Source of the DNA: Bacteroidales bacterium
Lineage (GTDB): Bacteria; Bacteroidota; Bacteroidia; Bacteroidales; VadinHA17
DNA length: 64,000 bases
Assembly (NCBI GenBank): GCA_024763075.1
Contig: JANTGF010000005.1
Span: forward strand, 1-64,000
Direction: 5' to 3'
The notes under the pieces are model-generated. The model was given only the letters and a program-made list of their open reading frames with translations, ran no database searches and was not told the origin of the DNA. Of this stretch, positions 41,949-52,818 are shown piece by piece. How positions within the stretch are numbered: the stretch's first letter is position 1; the number at the start of each line of letters is the position of its first letter. A program made the position numbers and the translations under genes.

Positions 41949-44900
41949 TTATTCCGAATCAATGCTTCCGGCCCGCTGAAGCTTGATATTAATTTCTCTG
42001 ATCTTCTGTTCGTTCAGCACTTTTTTATATTCCAGGGGTGTAACCTTAACAAACCGGGGAAGATACATTTCCCAGTTGGTAAGTATTTTCTCAGCCAGCG
42101 GACTTTTGGTGTAGGTTAAATGGTTTGATATAAGTTCCTGTAATTCCTTAATGTCTTCATAGTCTGAGATACCACTTAGTTCCACCATATCTTTGTTGCA
42201 ATAATAAGGAAAATCACCTTCAATGTCCAGAACGTATGCTATGCCACCACTCATACCAGCTGCAAAGTTTCTTCCTGTGGGTCCGAGTACGGCGACACGA
42301 CCTCCTGTCATATACTCACATCCATGGTCACCGGCACCTTCAACCACAGCGATGGCTCCGCTGTTCCTCACACAAAACCGTTCACCGGCTACACCATTCA
42401 CATACAATTCACCGGATGTTGCGCCATATAAAATAGTATTTCCGGCAATAATATTTTTTTCAGGATCAAAAGGTACATTAGCGGGAGGATAGACAATGAT
42501 TCTTCCACCGGAAAGACCTTTTCCAAGATAATCATTTACATCACCCTCCAGACGGAAGGTCACTCCTTTTATCAGAAAAGCCCCGAAACTCTGACCGGCA
42601 GAGCCATAAAATTTACAATTAATGGTATCTTCAGGTAAACCTTCTGATCCATAGATCCGGGCAATTTTTCCGGAAAGCATGGCACCGGTTGAGCGGTCGG
42701 TATTGTGAATTTCTTTTGATACCCATATTTTCTCCTTGTTTCTGACGGCTTTTACAGATGACTTGATAATTTCCTTGTCAAGTATGGACTCCGGTCTTCC
42801 ACTATTTTCATATTTTTCCGTATATACCTGTTGGTCTTTAGGAGCAGCAAACGAAAGAATGGAAGATAGTTTCAGCTTATTGATTTTTGGTAAATGTGGT
42901 TCTTCATTCTTAAGCAGCAGGTCATTTCTTCCAACCAGGTCATCAAATTTCCGGATTCCCATTAACGCCATATACTCACGTACTTCCCGGGCCAGGAAAC
43001 TAAAATAATTAACCAGATGGTCTGCTTTCCCCCGGTACCTTTTTCTCAATTCCTTGTCCTGGGTTGCGATTCCTGCAGGGCAGGTATTCAGATGACATTT
43101 TCGCATCATCACGCAGCCTAAAACAATCAGGCTGGCAGTAGCAACACCAAACTCTTCTGCTCCAAGCAATCCTGCTATGATCACATCCCGGCCGGTTTTT
43201 ATTTGCCCGTCAGTTTGTAATTTTACCCTTTTGCGCAGTTTATTCAGGACCAGTGTTTGGTGTGTCTCAGCAAGTCCAAGTTCCCATGGTACTCCTGCAT
43301 GTTTAATCGAGCTGATCGGACTGGCTCCCGTTCCGCCATCCGTTCCGCTGATCACGATCAGATCTGCATAGGCCTTTGTCACACCAGCAGCAACCGTGCC
43401 TACTCCGTTTTCAGAAACCAGCTTTACACTGATTTTTGCCAGGGGATTAACCGATTTCAGGTCAAAGATCAGCTGTGCCAGATCTTCAATGGAATAAATA
43501 TCATGATGGGGGGGTGGAGAGATCAGGGTAATTCCCGGAAGTGAATTCCGGAGCCGTCCGATAATTTTATCTACTTTATAACCCGGAAGCTGTCCGCCTT
43601 CACCGGGTTTTGCTCCCTGTGCCACTTTGATCTGAATTTCATCAGCATTAACAAGATATTGTGCATTCACGCCAAAACGTCCGGAAGCAATCTGCTTGAT
43701 TGCACTTCTCCGGTTTTTGCCATCTCCCCGGTCAATGAACCTTTTAGGATCCTCACCGCCTTCTCCTGTGTTGCTTCGTCCTCCGATTCTGTTCATGGCA
43801 ATGGCCAGTGCTTCATGGGCTTCTCTACTGATTGAACCGTAAGACATAGCTCCGGTTACAAAACGTTTCAGTATATCTGATTCAGATTCTACTTCGGAAA
43901 TGTCTATGGGGTTTTTCTTAAAATCCAGCAAGCCCCTGATAAAATGCGGATGTCGCGTAATGTTGTCACTGAGCTGCGAGAATTCTTTATACTTTTTATA
44001 ATTATTTGTGGATGAAGCCCATTGAAGTAATCCAATGGCTTCAGGATCCCATGCATGGCGCTCTCCGTTTTTCCGGTAAGAGTAAACACCGGCGTGGACA
44101 GGAAGGGCTCCGTTCAGATCAGACTGAAAGGCCTTCTGATGATCCCGAATGGCGTCATTGGCTATTTCTTCCAGTCCGATTCCTCCAATCTTCGAGGGGG
44201 TCTTTTGAAAGTATTTGTCAATAAGTTCATTACTGATGCCTACAGCTTCAAATAATTGTGCGCCAAAATAGGACCGCAGCGTACTGATACCCATTTTCGA
44301 AATGATCTTCAGCAGGCCCTTGTTGATGGATTGAATGTAATTCTTTCTCGCCTGAGAGTACGGTGTGTTTATCTTACCTGACTCAACCAGATCATAAATT
44401 ATGGCATAGGAAAGATAAGGATTTACCACACTTGCCCCATATCCTATGAGCAATGCAAAATGGTGGACTTCCCTTGCTTCACCTGTTTCCACAATTAGAC
44501 CTGTTTGCATTCGTTTCTTTTTTGTGATCAAGTGGTGGTGAACAGCCGAAACGGCCAGAAGGGAAGGAATAGGCGCTTCTTCTTTAGATATCTTTTTATC
44601 GGAAAGGATGATAAAATTATTTTCTTCATCCACTGCTTTTTCTGCCTGAAGACAAAGATTCTCAAGTGCTTCTTCCAATCCTTTTGCACCTTCCTTAACC
44701 TTGAAAGCCATAGGAAGAATGACATTCGTAAAGGACGCATGTTTCAGGTCCTTGATTTTTCCAAGATCGGTGTTGGTAATTATCGGGCTTCTGAATTTTA
44801 CAAGCTTACAATGGCTGGCAGATTCTGAAAGCAGGTTTTTTTGAACAGAACCGATATAATTTGTAAGTGCCATCACCAGGCCTTCCCTGAGAGGGTCTAT

Positions 44901-46478
44901 GGCCGGGTTTGTAACCTGTGCAAACAACTGTCGGAAATAACTGAATAAACGCTGGGGCTTTTCGGAGAAAATGGCCATGGGTGTATCATTTCCCATGGAA
45001 CCCGTTGGTTCTTTTCCTTTTTCGGCCATACTTTTAATGATCGTCAGGATATCTTCTTTTGTATAGCCGAAGATTTTCAGGTAATCCCTGTAGTGTTCAC
45101 CAAGGGTCGAAGGCACTCTCTTTTTTACTTCTATATCCCTGAGTTCCAGACGATTCTCATTCAGCCAGTTCACATAAGGGCTACGTCGTGCCAGTTCTTC
45201 TTTAACCTCATTATTTGGAATGATGGTCCCCAGTTTGGTGTCCACCAGCAATATCTTCCCCGGTCGTAATCTTCCTTTCTCAATGATATCGGTATTATTG
45301 AAACTTTGGACCCCTGTTTCTGACCCCATAACGATAAGCTTATCTTTTGTTATCAGGTATCTGGAAGGCCTCAATCCGTTGCGGTCCAGTGTTCCGCCAA
45401 CATATCTTCCGTCGGTAAATAAAATGGCTGCCGGGCCATCCCAGGGCTCCATAAAAGTAGAGTGGTACTCATAAAAAGCTTTTAAACTTTTGGGTATGGG
45501 ATTTTTTTCATTCCAGGATTCAGGAATAAGCATACTTAAAGCATGGGGGATTGACCGGCCGGTCATGATCAGGAATTCAATGACATTATCAAGAGATGCC
45601 GAGTCACTTTTACCCGGCTCCACAACCGGAAATAACTTTTCAAGATCTTTTCTTAGAAGATCCGATTCAAGCAGGGATTCACGGGCCTTCATCCAGAGCC
45701 GGTTTCCTTTGATGGTATTGATTTCACCGTTATGCGCAATCAGCCGGAAAGGCTGTGCCAGATCCCAGGTAGGGAAGGTGTTGGTGCTAAATCTGGAGTG
45801 TACCATGGCAATGGCACTTTGGGTTTCCGGGTTTTTAAGGTCATTATAATATTCCGGTAGTTGCTCCGGGGTAAACATCCCTTTGTAAACCAGTATTTTG
45901 GAAGAGAGGCTGGCAATATAGAACTGTTTTTTTGATGGGAGATCTGTCATTCTGATCTCATTCTCAATTCTCTTTCTGATGATATACAATTCTCTTTCCA
46001 GGTCATCCTGTTCAAGGTTTGCAGAAACAAACAACTGAATGATCCGGGGTTCCGTTGAAAGTGCGATCTCTCCCAGGCAGGAATTATTTACCGGAACATC
46101 TCTGAAAGTGATAAAATTCAGATTCTCACTGGTAATAACCTTATTGATGATCTCTTTGATCTTTTCTTCTTCGGCATCATTGTGAGGGAGAAAAATAAGG
46201 CCGGTTCCGTATTTTCCCGGGGAGGGCAGGGGGATGCCTTCTTTCTCATACAATTTATGAGGAATTTGCAGTGTAATTCCGGCTCCGTCACCGGAAGAGT
46301 TATCTGCACTTTCAGCTCCCCTGTGAGCCATGTTCAGGAGAACCTCAAGTCCTTGTTTGATTATGTTATGAGATTTCTTTCCTTCAATATGTGCGACAAA
46401 GCCAATGCCACATGCATCATGCTCATTTTCAGATCGGTATAATGTGTTATTGTTGATTTCAAGGTCAGGCTCTTCCAT
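41949..46478 (-). CDS. gltB: Glutamate synthase large subunit
   Basis: This 1509-aa, full-length large subunit starts with HDACGIGFVAH. Cys23 should be the mature N-terminal nucleophile of the glutamine amidotransferase domain after a short propeptide is removed. The central region is followed by the FMN-binding synthase domain (ISVKLVSENGVGTVAAGV, SGTDGGTGASP). The [3Fe-4S] ligands CVMMRKCHLNTC (C-x5-C-x4-C) lie near residue 1135, and a C-terminal GXGXG beta-helix (GAGDHGCEYMTGGRV) ends the protein. It is encoded 18 nt after leuB, so glutamate for transamination is made from the same transcript as the branched-chain skeletons. Confidence 0.95.
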   Translation of the reverse strand: MEEPDLEINNNTLYRSENEHDACGIGFVAHIEGKKSHNIIKQGLEVLLNMAHRGAESADNSSGDGAGITLQIPHKLYEKEGIPLPSPGKYGTGLIFLPHNDAEEEKIKEIINKVITSENLNFITFRDVPVNNSCLGEIALSTEPRIIQLFVSANLEQDDLERELYIIRKRIENEIRMTDLPSKKQFYIASLSSKILVYKGMFTPEQLPEYYNDLKNPETQSAIAMVHSRFSTNTFPTWDLAQPFRLIAHNGEINTIKGNRLWMKARESLLESDLLRKDLEKLFPVVEPGKSDSASLDNVIEFLIMTGRSIPHALSMLIPESWNEKNPIPKSLKAFYEYHSTFMEPWDGPAAILFTDGRYVGGTLDRNGLRPSRYLITKDKLIVMGSETGVQSFNNTDIIEKGRLRPGKILLVDTKLGTIIPNNEVKEELARRSPYVNWLNENRLELRDIEVKKRVPSTLGEHYRDYLKIFGYTKEDILTIIKSMAEKGKEPTGSMGNDTPMAIFSEKPQRLFSYFRQLFAQVTNPAIDPLREGLVMALTNYIGSVQKNLLSESASHCKLVKFRSPIITNTDLGKIKDLKHASFTNVILPMAFKVKEGAKGLEEALENLCLQAEKAVDEENNFIILSDKKISKEEAPIPSLLAVSAVHHHLITKKKRMQTGLIVETGEAREVHHFALLIGYGASVVNPYLSYAIIYDLVESGKINTPYSQARKNYIQSINKGLLKIISKMGISTLRSYFGAQLFEAVGISNELIDKYFQKTPSKIGGIGLEEIANDAIRDHQKAFQSDLNGALPVHAGVYSYRKNGERHAWDPEAIGLLQWASSTNNYKKYKEFSQLSDNITRHPHFIRGLLDFKKNPIDISEVESESDILKRFVTGAMSYGSISREAHEALAIAMNRIGGRSNTGEGGEDPKRFIDRGDGKNRRSAIKQIASGRFGVNAQYLVNADEIQIKVAQGAKPGEGGQLPGYKVDKIIGRLRNSLPGITLISPPPHHDIYSIEDLAQLIFDLKSVNPLAKISVKLVSENGVGTVAAGVTKAYADLIVISGTDGGTGASPISSIKHAGVPWELGLAETHQTLVLNKLRKRVKLQTDGQIKTGRDVIIAGLLGAEEFGVATASLIVLGCVMMRKCHLNTCPAGIATQDKELRKRYRGKADHLVNYFSFLAREVREYMALMGIRKFDDLVGRNDLLLKNEEPHLPKINKLKLSSILSFAAPKDQQVYTEKYENSGRPESILDKEIIKSSVKAVRNKEKIWVSKEIHNTDRSTGAMLSGKIARIYGSEGLPEDTINCKFYGSAGQSFGAFLIKGVTFRLEGDVNDYLGKGLSGGRIIVYPPANVPFDPEKNIIAGNTILYGATSGELYVNGVAGERFCVRNSGAIAVVEGAGDHGCEYMTGGRVAVLGPTGRNFAAGMSGGIAYVLDIEGDFPYYCNKDMVELSGISDYEDIKELQELISNHLTYTKSPLAEKILTNWEMYLPRFVKVTPLEYKKVLNEQKIREINIKLQRAGSIDSE

Positions 46479-46496
46479 AAATATAAATTACGATAA

Positions 46497-47564
46497 TTAG
46501 TTATTCTTAATATAATTCTCAATCCAGTCACCCACTTCCGATGTTGATTTGGGACTTTCATTTGTCAAATCTTCCGTTACATAATTTTCTTCCAATGATT
46601 TTTCAACGGCATCCCTGATCAATTTTGCCTCATTCTGCAAATCAAAGGCATATTCAAACATCATGGCAGCCGAGAGAATGGTTCCGAGCGGGTTGGCAAT
46701 ATTTTTACCTGCTGCCTGGGGGTAGGAACCATGAATGGGTTCAAACACGGAGGTTAAAAGACCAATTGAAGCAGATGGCAACAGACCCATAGATCCGGTG
46801 ATGACACTGGCTTCATCAGTGAGGATATCTCCAAACATATTTTCAGTAACCATAACGTCAAATCTGCCCGGATTTTGGATCAACTGCATGGCTGCATTGT
46901 CTACAAACATAAAATCCATTTCGAGTGCTGGGTAATCTTTGGCCATTTCCTGTGCTGTTTCCCTCCATAATCTCGATGTAGCAAGTACGTTTGCTTTATC
47001 AACGACCATGAGTTTTCCGGAACGTTTTAAAGCATATTCAATCCCCAGCTTAACAATCCTTTCAACTTCATGCTTTGAATATACGGATGAATCATAAGCG
47101 GTTTTTCCATCTTCAGATCTTCCCTGGGGTTTTCCAAAATAGATACCTCCGGTTAATTCACGAAGAACGATAAAATCCACATTCTCTACAAGGTCCTTTC
47201 GGATGGGAGATTTGTCGATAAGCGATGGAAAAGTGGTTACGGGCCTTACATTCGCATACAATCCCAGTTTTTTCCGCATTGCCAGCAATCCCTGTTCGGG
47301 CCTGACTTTTGCTTTTGGATCGTTGTCATATTTCGGATCACCGATTGCGCCAAATAAAACAGCATCCGAAGCTTTGCATAATTCAAAAGTTTCATCCGGG
47401 AAGGGGTTTCCTGTCTGATCTATGGCCGTAGCACCCACGACTCCTTCAGTAAAACTAAGCTTATGACCAAATTTTTTTGCTATAGCCACTGTGGCTTTTT
47501 TAGCCTGATCTATAATTTCCGGGCCGATTCCGTCTCCGGCCAAAACTGCGATATTTAAATTCAT
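46497..47564 (-). CDS. leuB: 3-isopropylmalate dehydrogenase
   Basis: This 355-aa NAD-dependent decarboxylating dehydrogenase oxidises 3-isopropylmalate to 2-oxoisocaproate (via decarboxylation) in leucine synthesis. [15 protein letters not shown] opens the protein. [17 protein letters not shown] is the substrate-binding block, [14 protein letters not shown] and [20 protein letters not shown] the metal and NAD blocks, and [19 protein letters not shown] the cofactor loop. It can also act on 3-methylmalate if a citramalate pathway is used. It follows the second synthase by 65 nt and precedes gltB by 18 nt. Confidence 0.95.
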   Translation of the reverse strand: MNLNIAVLAGDGIGPEIIDQAKKATVAIAKKFGHKLSFTEGVVGATAIDQTGNPFPDETFELCKASDAVLFGAIGDPKYDNDPKAKVRPEQGLLAMRKKLGLYANVRPVTTFPSLIDKSPIRKDLVENVDFIVLRELTGGIYFGKPQGRSEDGKTAYDSSVYSKHEVERIVKLGIEYALKRSGKLMVVDKANVLATSRLWRETAQEMAKDYPALEMDFMFVDNAAMQLIQNPGRFDVMVTENMFGDILTDEASVITGSMGLLPSASIGLLTSVFEPIHGSYPQAAGKNIANPLGTILSAAMMFEYAFDLQNEAKLIRDAVEKSLEENYVTEDLTNESPKSTSEVGDWIENYIKNN

Positions 47565-47629
47565 AGTTATCTCTTATATTAAATTTTAATCTTTCTTAAT
47601 TGAGTGGATTTCGTTCAGCAATGAATGCT

Positions 47630-49147
47630 TTAATAAACATTTTCAATGATATTCAACATCCTTTCCGTAGCCTTTATGGCAGAAACGGTCTGGTCTGCAT
47701 CCAGTCCCTTGGAAATGATCTGTTTCCCTTTGAAGTCCCATATAATACGGGTTTCAACCAGGGCATCCGTTTTACCGCCGGGAGGAATGGTAACCCGGTA
47801 ATTTTTCAGAACCGGCCGGTCTTTATTCAGATTTGAATATATTTTCCATAAAGCATTCATGAAAGCATTATATTGTCCGTCTCCAAAAGAAGCTTCTTCA
47901 TGTATTTTTCCGTCTATTTCAATCTGAATGCTTGCTACGGGTTTCATAGAACTGGAAATTGACAAAGTGAAATTTTTAACGGAAATTGTTTTTTTATTTT
48001 GCCTGCTATGCAATACATCTGAAATAATAAACGGAAGATCTTCTATGGTGACATTTTCTTTTTTATCACCTAATTCAATAACCTTTTTGGTAACTTTTTT
48101 CAGTGATCCCGGACTGAGATGTAGTCCAAGTTCTTCAAGATTTTTCTGGATATTGGCCTTGCCGGAGAGTTTCCCGAGCGCATAAGTTCTTTTTCTGCCA
48201 AATCTTTCCGGTAACAGCCGGTTAAAGTAAAGATTGTCTTTATTGTCACCATCTGCATGAATGCCGGAAGTTTGGGTAAATACATTTCCTCCGATAATAG
48301 GTTTATTGACCGGAATACGGATTCCTGAAAAAGTTTCCACCAGGGTACTGACCTGATTTATTTTTGACTCATTCACATCCGTTTCCAGATTCATCTGGTC
48401 TTTTATAATTGCGATGATGCTGGAGAGAGGAGCATTTCCTGCTCTTTCCCCAAGCCCGTTCACTGTTCCGTGAATTCCTTTTACACCGGCTTTTAAAGCA
48501 GCAAATACATTGGCTGCTGCCAGATCGTAATCATTATGTGCATGAAAGTCAAACCACAGGCCGGGATACCGGTCAATCATCTTTTTACAAAAAGAATAGC
48601 TTTGATCCGGATTCAAAATACCCAGTGTATCAGGAAGCATAAACCGGCGGATTTTCTCATCTTTAAGAGAATCCATCAGGAAAAAAACATAGTCTTCCGA
48701 GGAGATCATGCCATTCGACCAGTCTTCAAGGTATATATTTACGGTTATATTCTTCTTTTCCGCTTTTCTTACTACATTTTTAATGTCAGCCAGGTGTTGT
48801 TCCGGAGTTTTTTTCAGCTGACCGGTTACATGCTTTAGTGATCCTTTAGTTAGTAGGTTGATGACTTTTCCACCGGCATCCCTGATCCAGTCCAGGGAGA
48901 TTTCATCATCCACGAAACCCAGTACTTCAATTTTATCAAGAAAGTTATTCTGGCCAGCCCAGTCAATGATTTTTTTAGTGGCTTCAAACTCGCCCACTGA
49001 AACGCGGGCACTGGCAACCTCAATACGATCAACATTCACTTCTTTTAAAAGTATGGTTGCCAGATGAAGTTTTTCCAGGGGAGTGTAGGAAACTCCCTGT
49101 GTTTGTTCGCCATCCCTGAGGGTGGTATCCATTAATTCAACTTTCAT
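47630..49147 (-). CDS. Second isopropylmalate/citramalate synthase-type enzyme
   Basis: This 505-aa DRE-TIM metallolyase begins [40 protein letters not shown] holds the metal-binding HxH, and [17 protein letters not shown] is the second signature. A C-terminal LeuA-dimer (allosteric) domain is present, about residues 370-505. It differs from the canonical LeuA at 51217-52710 in length and sequence. Because the operon already has leuA, this paralogue may be a (R)-citramalate synthase (CimA) making the isoleucine precursor from pyruvate and acetyl-CoA, with leuBCD finishing the route. It could also be a second isopropylmalate synthase. It lies 14 nt after leuD. Confidence 0.75.
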   Translation of the reverse strand: MKVELMDTTLRDGEQTQGVSYTPLEKLHLATILLKEVNVDRIEVASARVSVGEFEATKKIIDWAGQNNFLDKIEVLGFVDDEISLDWIRDAGGKVINLLTKGSLKHVTGQLKKTPEQHLADIKNVVRKAEKKNITVNIYLEDWSNGMISSEDYVFFLMDSLKDEKIRRFMLPDTLGILNPDQSYSFCKKMIDRYPGLWFDFHAHNDYDLAAANVFAALKAGVKGIHGTVNGLGERAGNAPLSSIIAIIKDQMNLETDVNESKINQVSTLVETFSGIRIPVNKPIIGGNVFTQTSGIHADGDNKDNLYFNRLLPERFGRKRTYALGKLSGKANIQKNLEELGLHLSPGSLKKVTKKVIELGDKKENVTIEDLPFIISDVLHSRQNKKTISVKNFTLSISSSMKPVASIQIEIDGKIHEEASFGDGQYNAFMNALWKIYSNLNKDRPVLKNYRVTIPPGGKTDALVETRIIWDFKGKQIISKGLDADQTVSAIKATERMLNIIENVY

Positions 49148-49161
49148 TTTTCTTGTTCAAT

Positions 49162-49758
49162 TTACAATGGTCTGCTTTGTTCGTATTCTGTAATTTTTTC
49201 TTTCATGCTTAACAGGAAATCGATATCATCGAAACCATTCATCATGCATTCTTTTTTGTATGGGTTAATCTCAAATTTCTCGGATAATCCTTTCGAAAGA
49301 ATAGTAACTGTCTGGGCAGGAAGATCTACTTTTACGGTCGTTTGGGGATCTGTAACAATTTCACTGAAAAGTTCAACCAGAAATGACTCAGAGACCTGAA
49401 CCGGAAGAATTCCGTTATTCAGCGCATTATTTTTGAAAATATCGGCAAAAAAGCTGGATATCACCACCTTGAAACCGTAATCATGAATTGCCCAGGCAGC
49501 ATGCTCACGACTTGAGCCGCTTCCAAAGTTCTTCCCAGCTACAAGGATACTGCCCGAATAAACAGGATTGTTGGTTACAAAACTGCTGATGGGTTGGTTA
49601 TTATTATCATAACGCCAGTCTCTGAAAAGGTTATCTCCAAAACCTTTACGACTGGTTGCCTTCAGGAATCTGGCCGGAATAATCTGATCCGTATCCACAT
49701 TTTCTACGGGAAGTGGTACACAGGCTGATTTCAGTATGTTAAATTTCTCAATTGGCAT
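49162..49758 (-). CDS. leuD: 3-isopropylmalate dehydratase small subunit
   Basis: This 198-aa swivelling-domain subunit has [13 protein letters not shown] near the N-terminus and [20 protein letters not shown], the classic aconitase-domain signature. [13 protein letters not shown] supplies the LNNG substrate-binding motif. It pairs with LeuC to isomerise 2-isopropylmalate to 3-isopropylmalate. It lies 25 nt after leuC, and its product may also act in a citramalate route to isoleucine. Confidence 0.96.
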   Translation of the reverse strand: MPIEKFNILKSACVPLPVENVDTDQIIPARFLKATSRKGFGDNLFRDWRYDNNNQPISSFVTNNPVYSGSILVAGKNFGSGSSREHAAWAIHDYGFKVVISSFFADIFKNNALNNGILPVQVSESFLVELFSEIVTDPQTTVKVDLPAQTVTILSKGLSEKFEINPYKKECMMNGFDDIDFLLSMKEKITEYEQSRPL

Positions 49759-49783
49759 AGAACTGTATTTTTTATTATTAAAA

Positions 49784-51184
49784 TTAAATCAGATCGGCAG
49801 GATTGGTAATTTTACCGGTCACTGCTGCTGCTGCCGCTGTTAATGGGCTTGCAAGTAAAGTCCTTGCTCCGGGGCCCTGCCTTCCTTCAAAATTTCTGTT
49901 GGAGGTAGATACCGAATATTTTCCGGCAGGTATTTTATCATCATTCATTGCAAGGCAGGCAGAACAACCGGGCTGACGCAATTCGAAGCCTGCTTTTTCC
50001 AGTATTTCCAGTAATCCTTCTTCTTTTGCCTGACTTTCAACATGGTGGGAGCCGGGGACTATCCATGCAGTGATACTATCAGCTTTTTTCCTTCCTTTTA
50101 CTATGGATGCAAATGCACGCAGGTCTTCAATTCTTCCATTGGTACAACTCCCCACAAAAACATAGTCAACCGGTTTGCCAAGCATGGAATCACCCGGCTT
50201 AAAATTCATGTATTCAAGTGATTTATTGAACGAAAGGCGGTTGTTTTCATCTACTTCCGACAACTCAGGAATTCTTTCTGTAATATTTATACCCATTCCG
50301 GGATTGGTCCCGTAAGTGATCATCGGACCGATGTCTTCAGCTTTGTAATTCAGCTCAAGATCAAATACAGCATCCTCATCTGTTTTCAACGTTTTCCAGT
50401 AAGTTAGGGCCTTTTCCCATTCTTCCCCTGAAGGAGCAAACTCCCTTCCCTTGATATATTCAAAAGTGGTCTCATCCGGAGCGATCAGTCCACCACGGGC
50501 ACCCATTTCAATACTCATGTTGCAAATGGTCATGCGGGCTTCCATACTCAGGTTTCGTATTGCTGAACCTGCAAATTCAATAAAATATCCGGTTCCGCCA
50601 CTGGTAGATATTTTTGAGATGATGTAAAGAATAATATCCTTGGAGCTTACACCCTTTTTCAGTGTCCCGTCAATATTTATCCTCATTTTTTTTGGCTTTG
50701 GCTGAAGGATACACTGACTGGCCAGTACCATTTCAACTTCGCTGGTCCCAATTCCAAAGGCAATGCTACCCAAAGCACCATGAGTGGAAGTATGACTATC
50801 ACCACAAACTATGGTCATGCCCGGCCGGGTAATCCCCAGTTCCGGGCCGATTACGTGCACTATGCCATTGTAAGGATGACCCAGGCCATACAGGGTAATG
50901 TTATGATCATTACAGTTCTCGGTAAGTTTTTCAACCTGAATTCTGGAAAGTTCATCCCTGATGGGCTTATCCTGGTCTTTTGTTGGAATATTATGATCTG
51001 CAGTAGCCAGTGTTCTTTCAGGCCTAAAGACTTTCTGTCCACGGTTATTGATGCCGGTAAAAGCCTGTGGACTGGTTACCTCATGGATCATATGCTGATC
51101 AATATACAAAACATCCGGTCCCTGGTTTACAGAATGAACCACATGGCTGTCCCAGATTTTATCAAATAATGTTGTTGCTTTCAA
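49784..51184 (-). CDS. leuC: 3-isopropylmalate dehydratase large subunit
   Basis: This 466-aa aconitase-family subunit has the [4Fe-4S] cluster ligands. [13 protein letters not shown] provides the first cysteine, and [10 protein letters not shown] supplies two more near residue 405. [20 protein letters not shown] is the substrate-binding signature near 130. It forms the active isomerase with LeuD, encoded 25 nt downstream. It follows leuA by 32 nt. Confidence 0.96.
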   Translation of the reverse strand: MKATTLFDKIWDSHVVHSVNQGPDVLYIDQHMIHEVTSPQAFTGINNRGQKVFRPERTLATADHNIPTKDQDKPIRDELSRIQVEKLTENCNDHNITLYGLGHPYNGIVHVIGPELGITRPGMTIVCGDSHTSTHGALGSIAFGIGTSEVEMVLASQCILQPKPKKMRINIDGTLKKGVSSKDIILYIISKISTSGGTGYFIEFAGSAIRNLSMEARMTICNMSIEMGARGGLIAPDETTFEYIKGREFAPSGEEWEKALTYWKTLKTDEDAVFDLELNYKAEDIGPMITYGTNPGMGINITERIPELSEVDENNRLSFNKSLEYMNFKPGDSMLGKPVDYVFVGSCTNGRIEDLRAFASIVKGRKKADSITAWIVPGSHHVESQAKEEGLLEILEKAGFELRQPGCSACLAMNDDKIPAGKYSVSTSNRNFEGRQGPGARTLLASPLTAAAAAVTGKITNPADLI

Positions 51185-51216
51185 AATGAATCGTTTTTTT
51201 TATATATCCCGGAGTT

Positions 51217-52710
51217 TTAGATGATCTTGGCAACTGCATCAATAAATGCTTCCACTGAAGCTGTAATGATATCTGTATTTGCAGAAAATCCGTAATACAT
51301 CTTGCCCCGGTTTTCAATCTGAATATGTACTTTCCCCAGGTCGTCACTTCCTCTTGTGATTGCCTGGATAAGGAACTCTTCCAAACGGACCTTTCTTTTT
51401 ACCAATTGTTTTACTGCTGAAAATGCGGCATCAATCGGCCCGTTGCCTGAAGCAGTTGCTGAAAGAATATCACCGTTTATTTTAAGCCTTACGGTAGCCA
51501 TTGGAACAGAAGACTTCCCACAAACAACCTGTAGAAGCTCCAGCTTTATAGGGCTTTCTTCATTGGCAGCTTTCCCCACCAGTACTTTCAGGTCTTCATC
51601 CTTGATGTCTTTTTTCTTATCAGCTAAATCAAGGAAACGATGGTAAATCTCACCTATCTCTTCTTTATTGAATTTATAGCCCAATACTTCAAGCCTGTGC
51701 TTCAGTGCAGCCCTTCCACTCCGTGCGGTTAATACAATTGAGGATTCCTTGATACCGACATCTTTCGGATCAATTATCTCGTAATTTTCTCTTTTCTTCA
51801 GTACACCATCCTGGTGAATTCCTGAAGAATGAGCAAAGGCATTTCTTCCCACAATTGCCTTGTTTGCCTGAACCGGCATACGCATAAGTGTAGATACCAG
51901 GCGGCTAATCTTATGGATCTTTTTCGAGTTTATATCAGTATGATATGGAAGGTCCTTATGGCTTTTCAAGGTCATAACCACTTCTTCCAGAGAAGTATTC
52001 CCAGCTCTTTCCCCCAAACCGTTAATGGTTACTTCCACCTGACGGGCTCCATGTGTAATCCCCATGAGCGTATTGGCAGTGGCCATTCCCAGATCATTAT
52101 GACAATGGGTTGATATAATTGCCTTGTCAATATTGCTGACATTATTTACAAGAAAACTGATTTTATCCCCGTATTCATCAGGCAGACAATAGCCGGTTGT
52201 ATCCGGAATGTTTACAACGGTTGCTCCGGCAGCAATTACAGCTTCCACTACTTTTGCAAGGTATTCATTTTCGGTTCTTCCGGCATCTTCAGCATAAAAT
52301 TCAACGTCATCCACAAATTTTCTGGCATATTTTACCGCATCCACTGCCCTTTTAATGATTTCATCCTGATTGGAGTTCAATTTATGTACAATATGATAAT
52401 AGGAAGTTCCTATACCAGTATGAATTCTTTTGTGTTTTGCATATTGCAAAGCTTCAGCAGCAACTTCAATGTCCTTCTTTACTGCCCGGGTAAGTGCACA
52501 TATGGTAGGATTGTTAACTGCTTTGGAAATTTCAACCACAGAATTAAAATCTCCCGGACTTGAAATCGGAAAACCTGCTTCAATGATATCCACACCCATA
52601 TCTTCCAGGCCTCTGGCTACCTCTATTTTCTCAATGGTGTTTAACTGGCAACCCGGGACCTGTTCTCCGTCCCTTAGTGTTGTGTCAAATACAAAAACTT
52701 TTTCGCTCAT
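51217..52710 (-). CDS. leuA: 2-isopropylmalate synthase
   Basis: This 497-aa condensing enzyme joins acetyl-CoA and 2-oxoisovalerate in the first committed step of leucine synthesis. [18 protein letters not shown] is the catalytic start, [20 protein letters not shown] the metal site, and [19 protein letters not shown] the second signature. The C-terminal LeuA dimer domain (about 360-497) gives leucine feedback control. It follows ilvC after a 108-nt spacer, the longest gap inside the operon. The spacer shows no leucine-rich leader or terminator. Confidence 0.95.
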   Translation of the reverse strand: MSEKVFVFDTTLRDGEQVPGCQLNTIEKIEVARGLEDMGVDIIEAGFPISSPGDFNSVVEISKAVNNPTICALTRAVKKDIEVAAEALQYAKHKRIHTGIGTSYYHIVHKLNSNQDEIIKRAVDAVKYARKFVDDVEFYAEDAGRTENEYLAKVVEAVIAAGATVVNIPDTTGYCLPDEYGDKISFLVNNVSNIDKAIISTHCHNDLGMATANTLMGITHGARQVEVTINGLGERAGNTSLEEVVMTLKSHKDLPYHTDINSKKIHKISRLVSTLMRMPVQANKAIVGRNAFAHSSGIHQDGVLKKRENYEIIDPKDVGIKESSIVLTARSGRAALKHRLEVLGYKFNKEEIGEIYHRFLDLADKKKDIKDEDLKVLVGKAANEESPIKLELLQVVCGKSSVPMATVRLKINGDILSATASGNGPIDAAFSAVKQLVKRKVRLEEFLIQAITRGSDDLGKVHIQIENRGKMYYGFSANTDIITASVEAFIDAVAKII

Positions 52711-52818
52711 TTTATTTTTTCCTTTTGTTATTGAAAGTCATATTTGAATATAAAAATTTTTGAATGATAAAAATACAGGTAAACATCATTGCACTCTTCA
52801 TCCATTCAATTAATTCTA

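Noticed and set aside
52711-52818. Possible second leader peptide before leuA
   Set aside because: Short frames exist in the 108-nt gap, but none is leucine-rich and no terminator hairpin follows.
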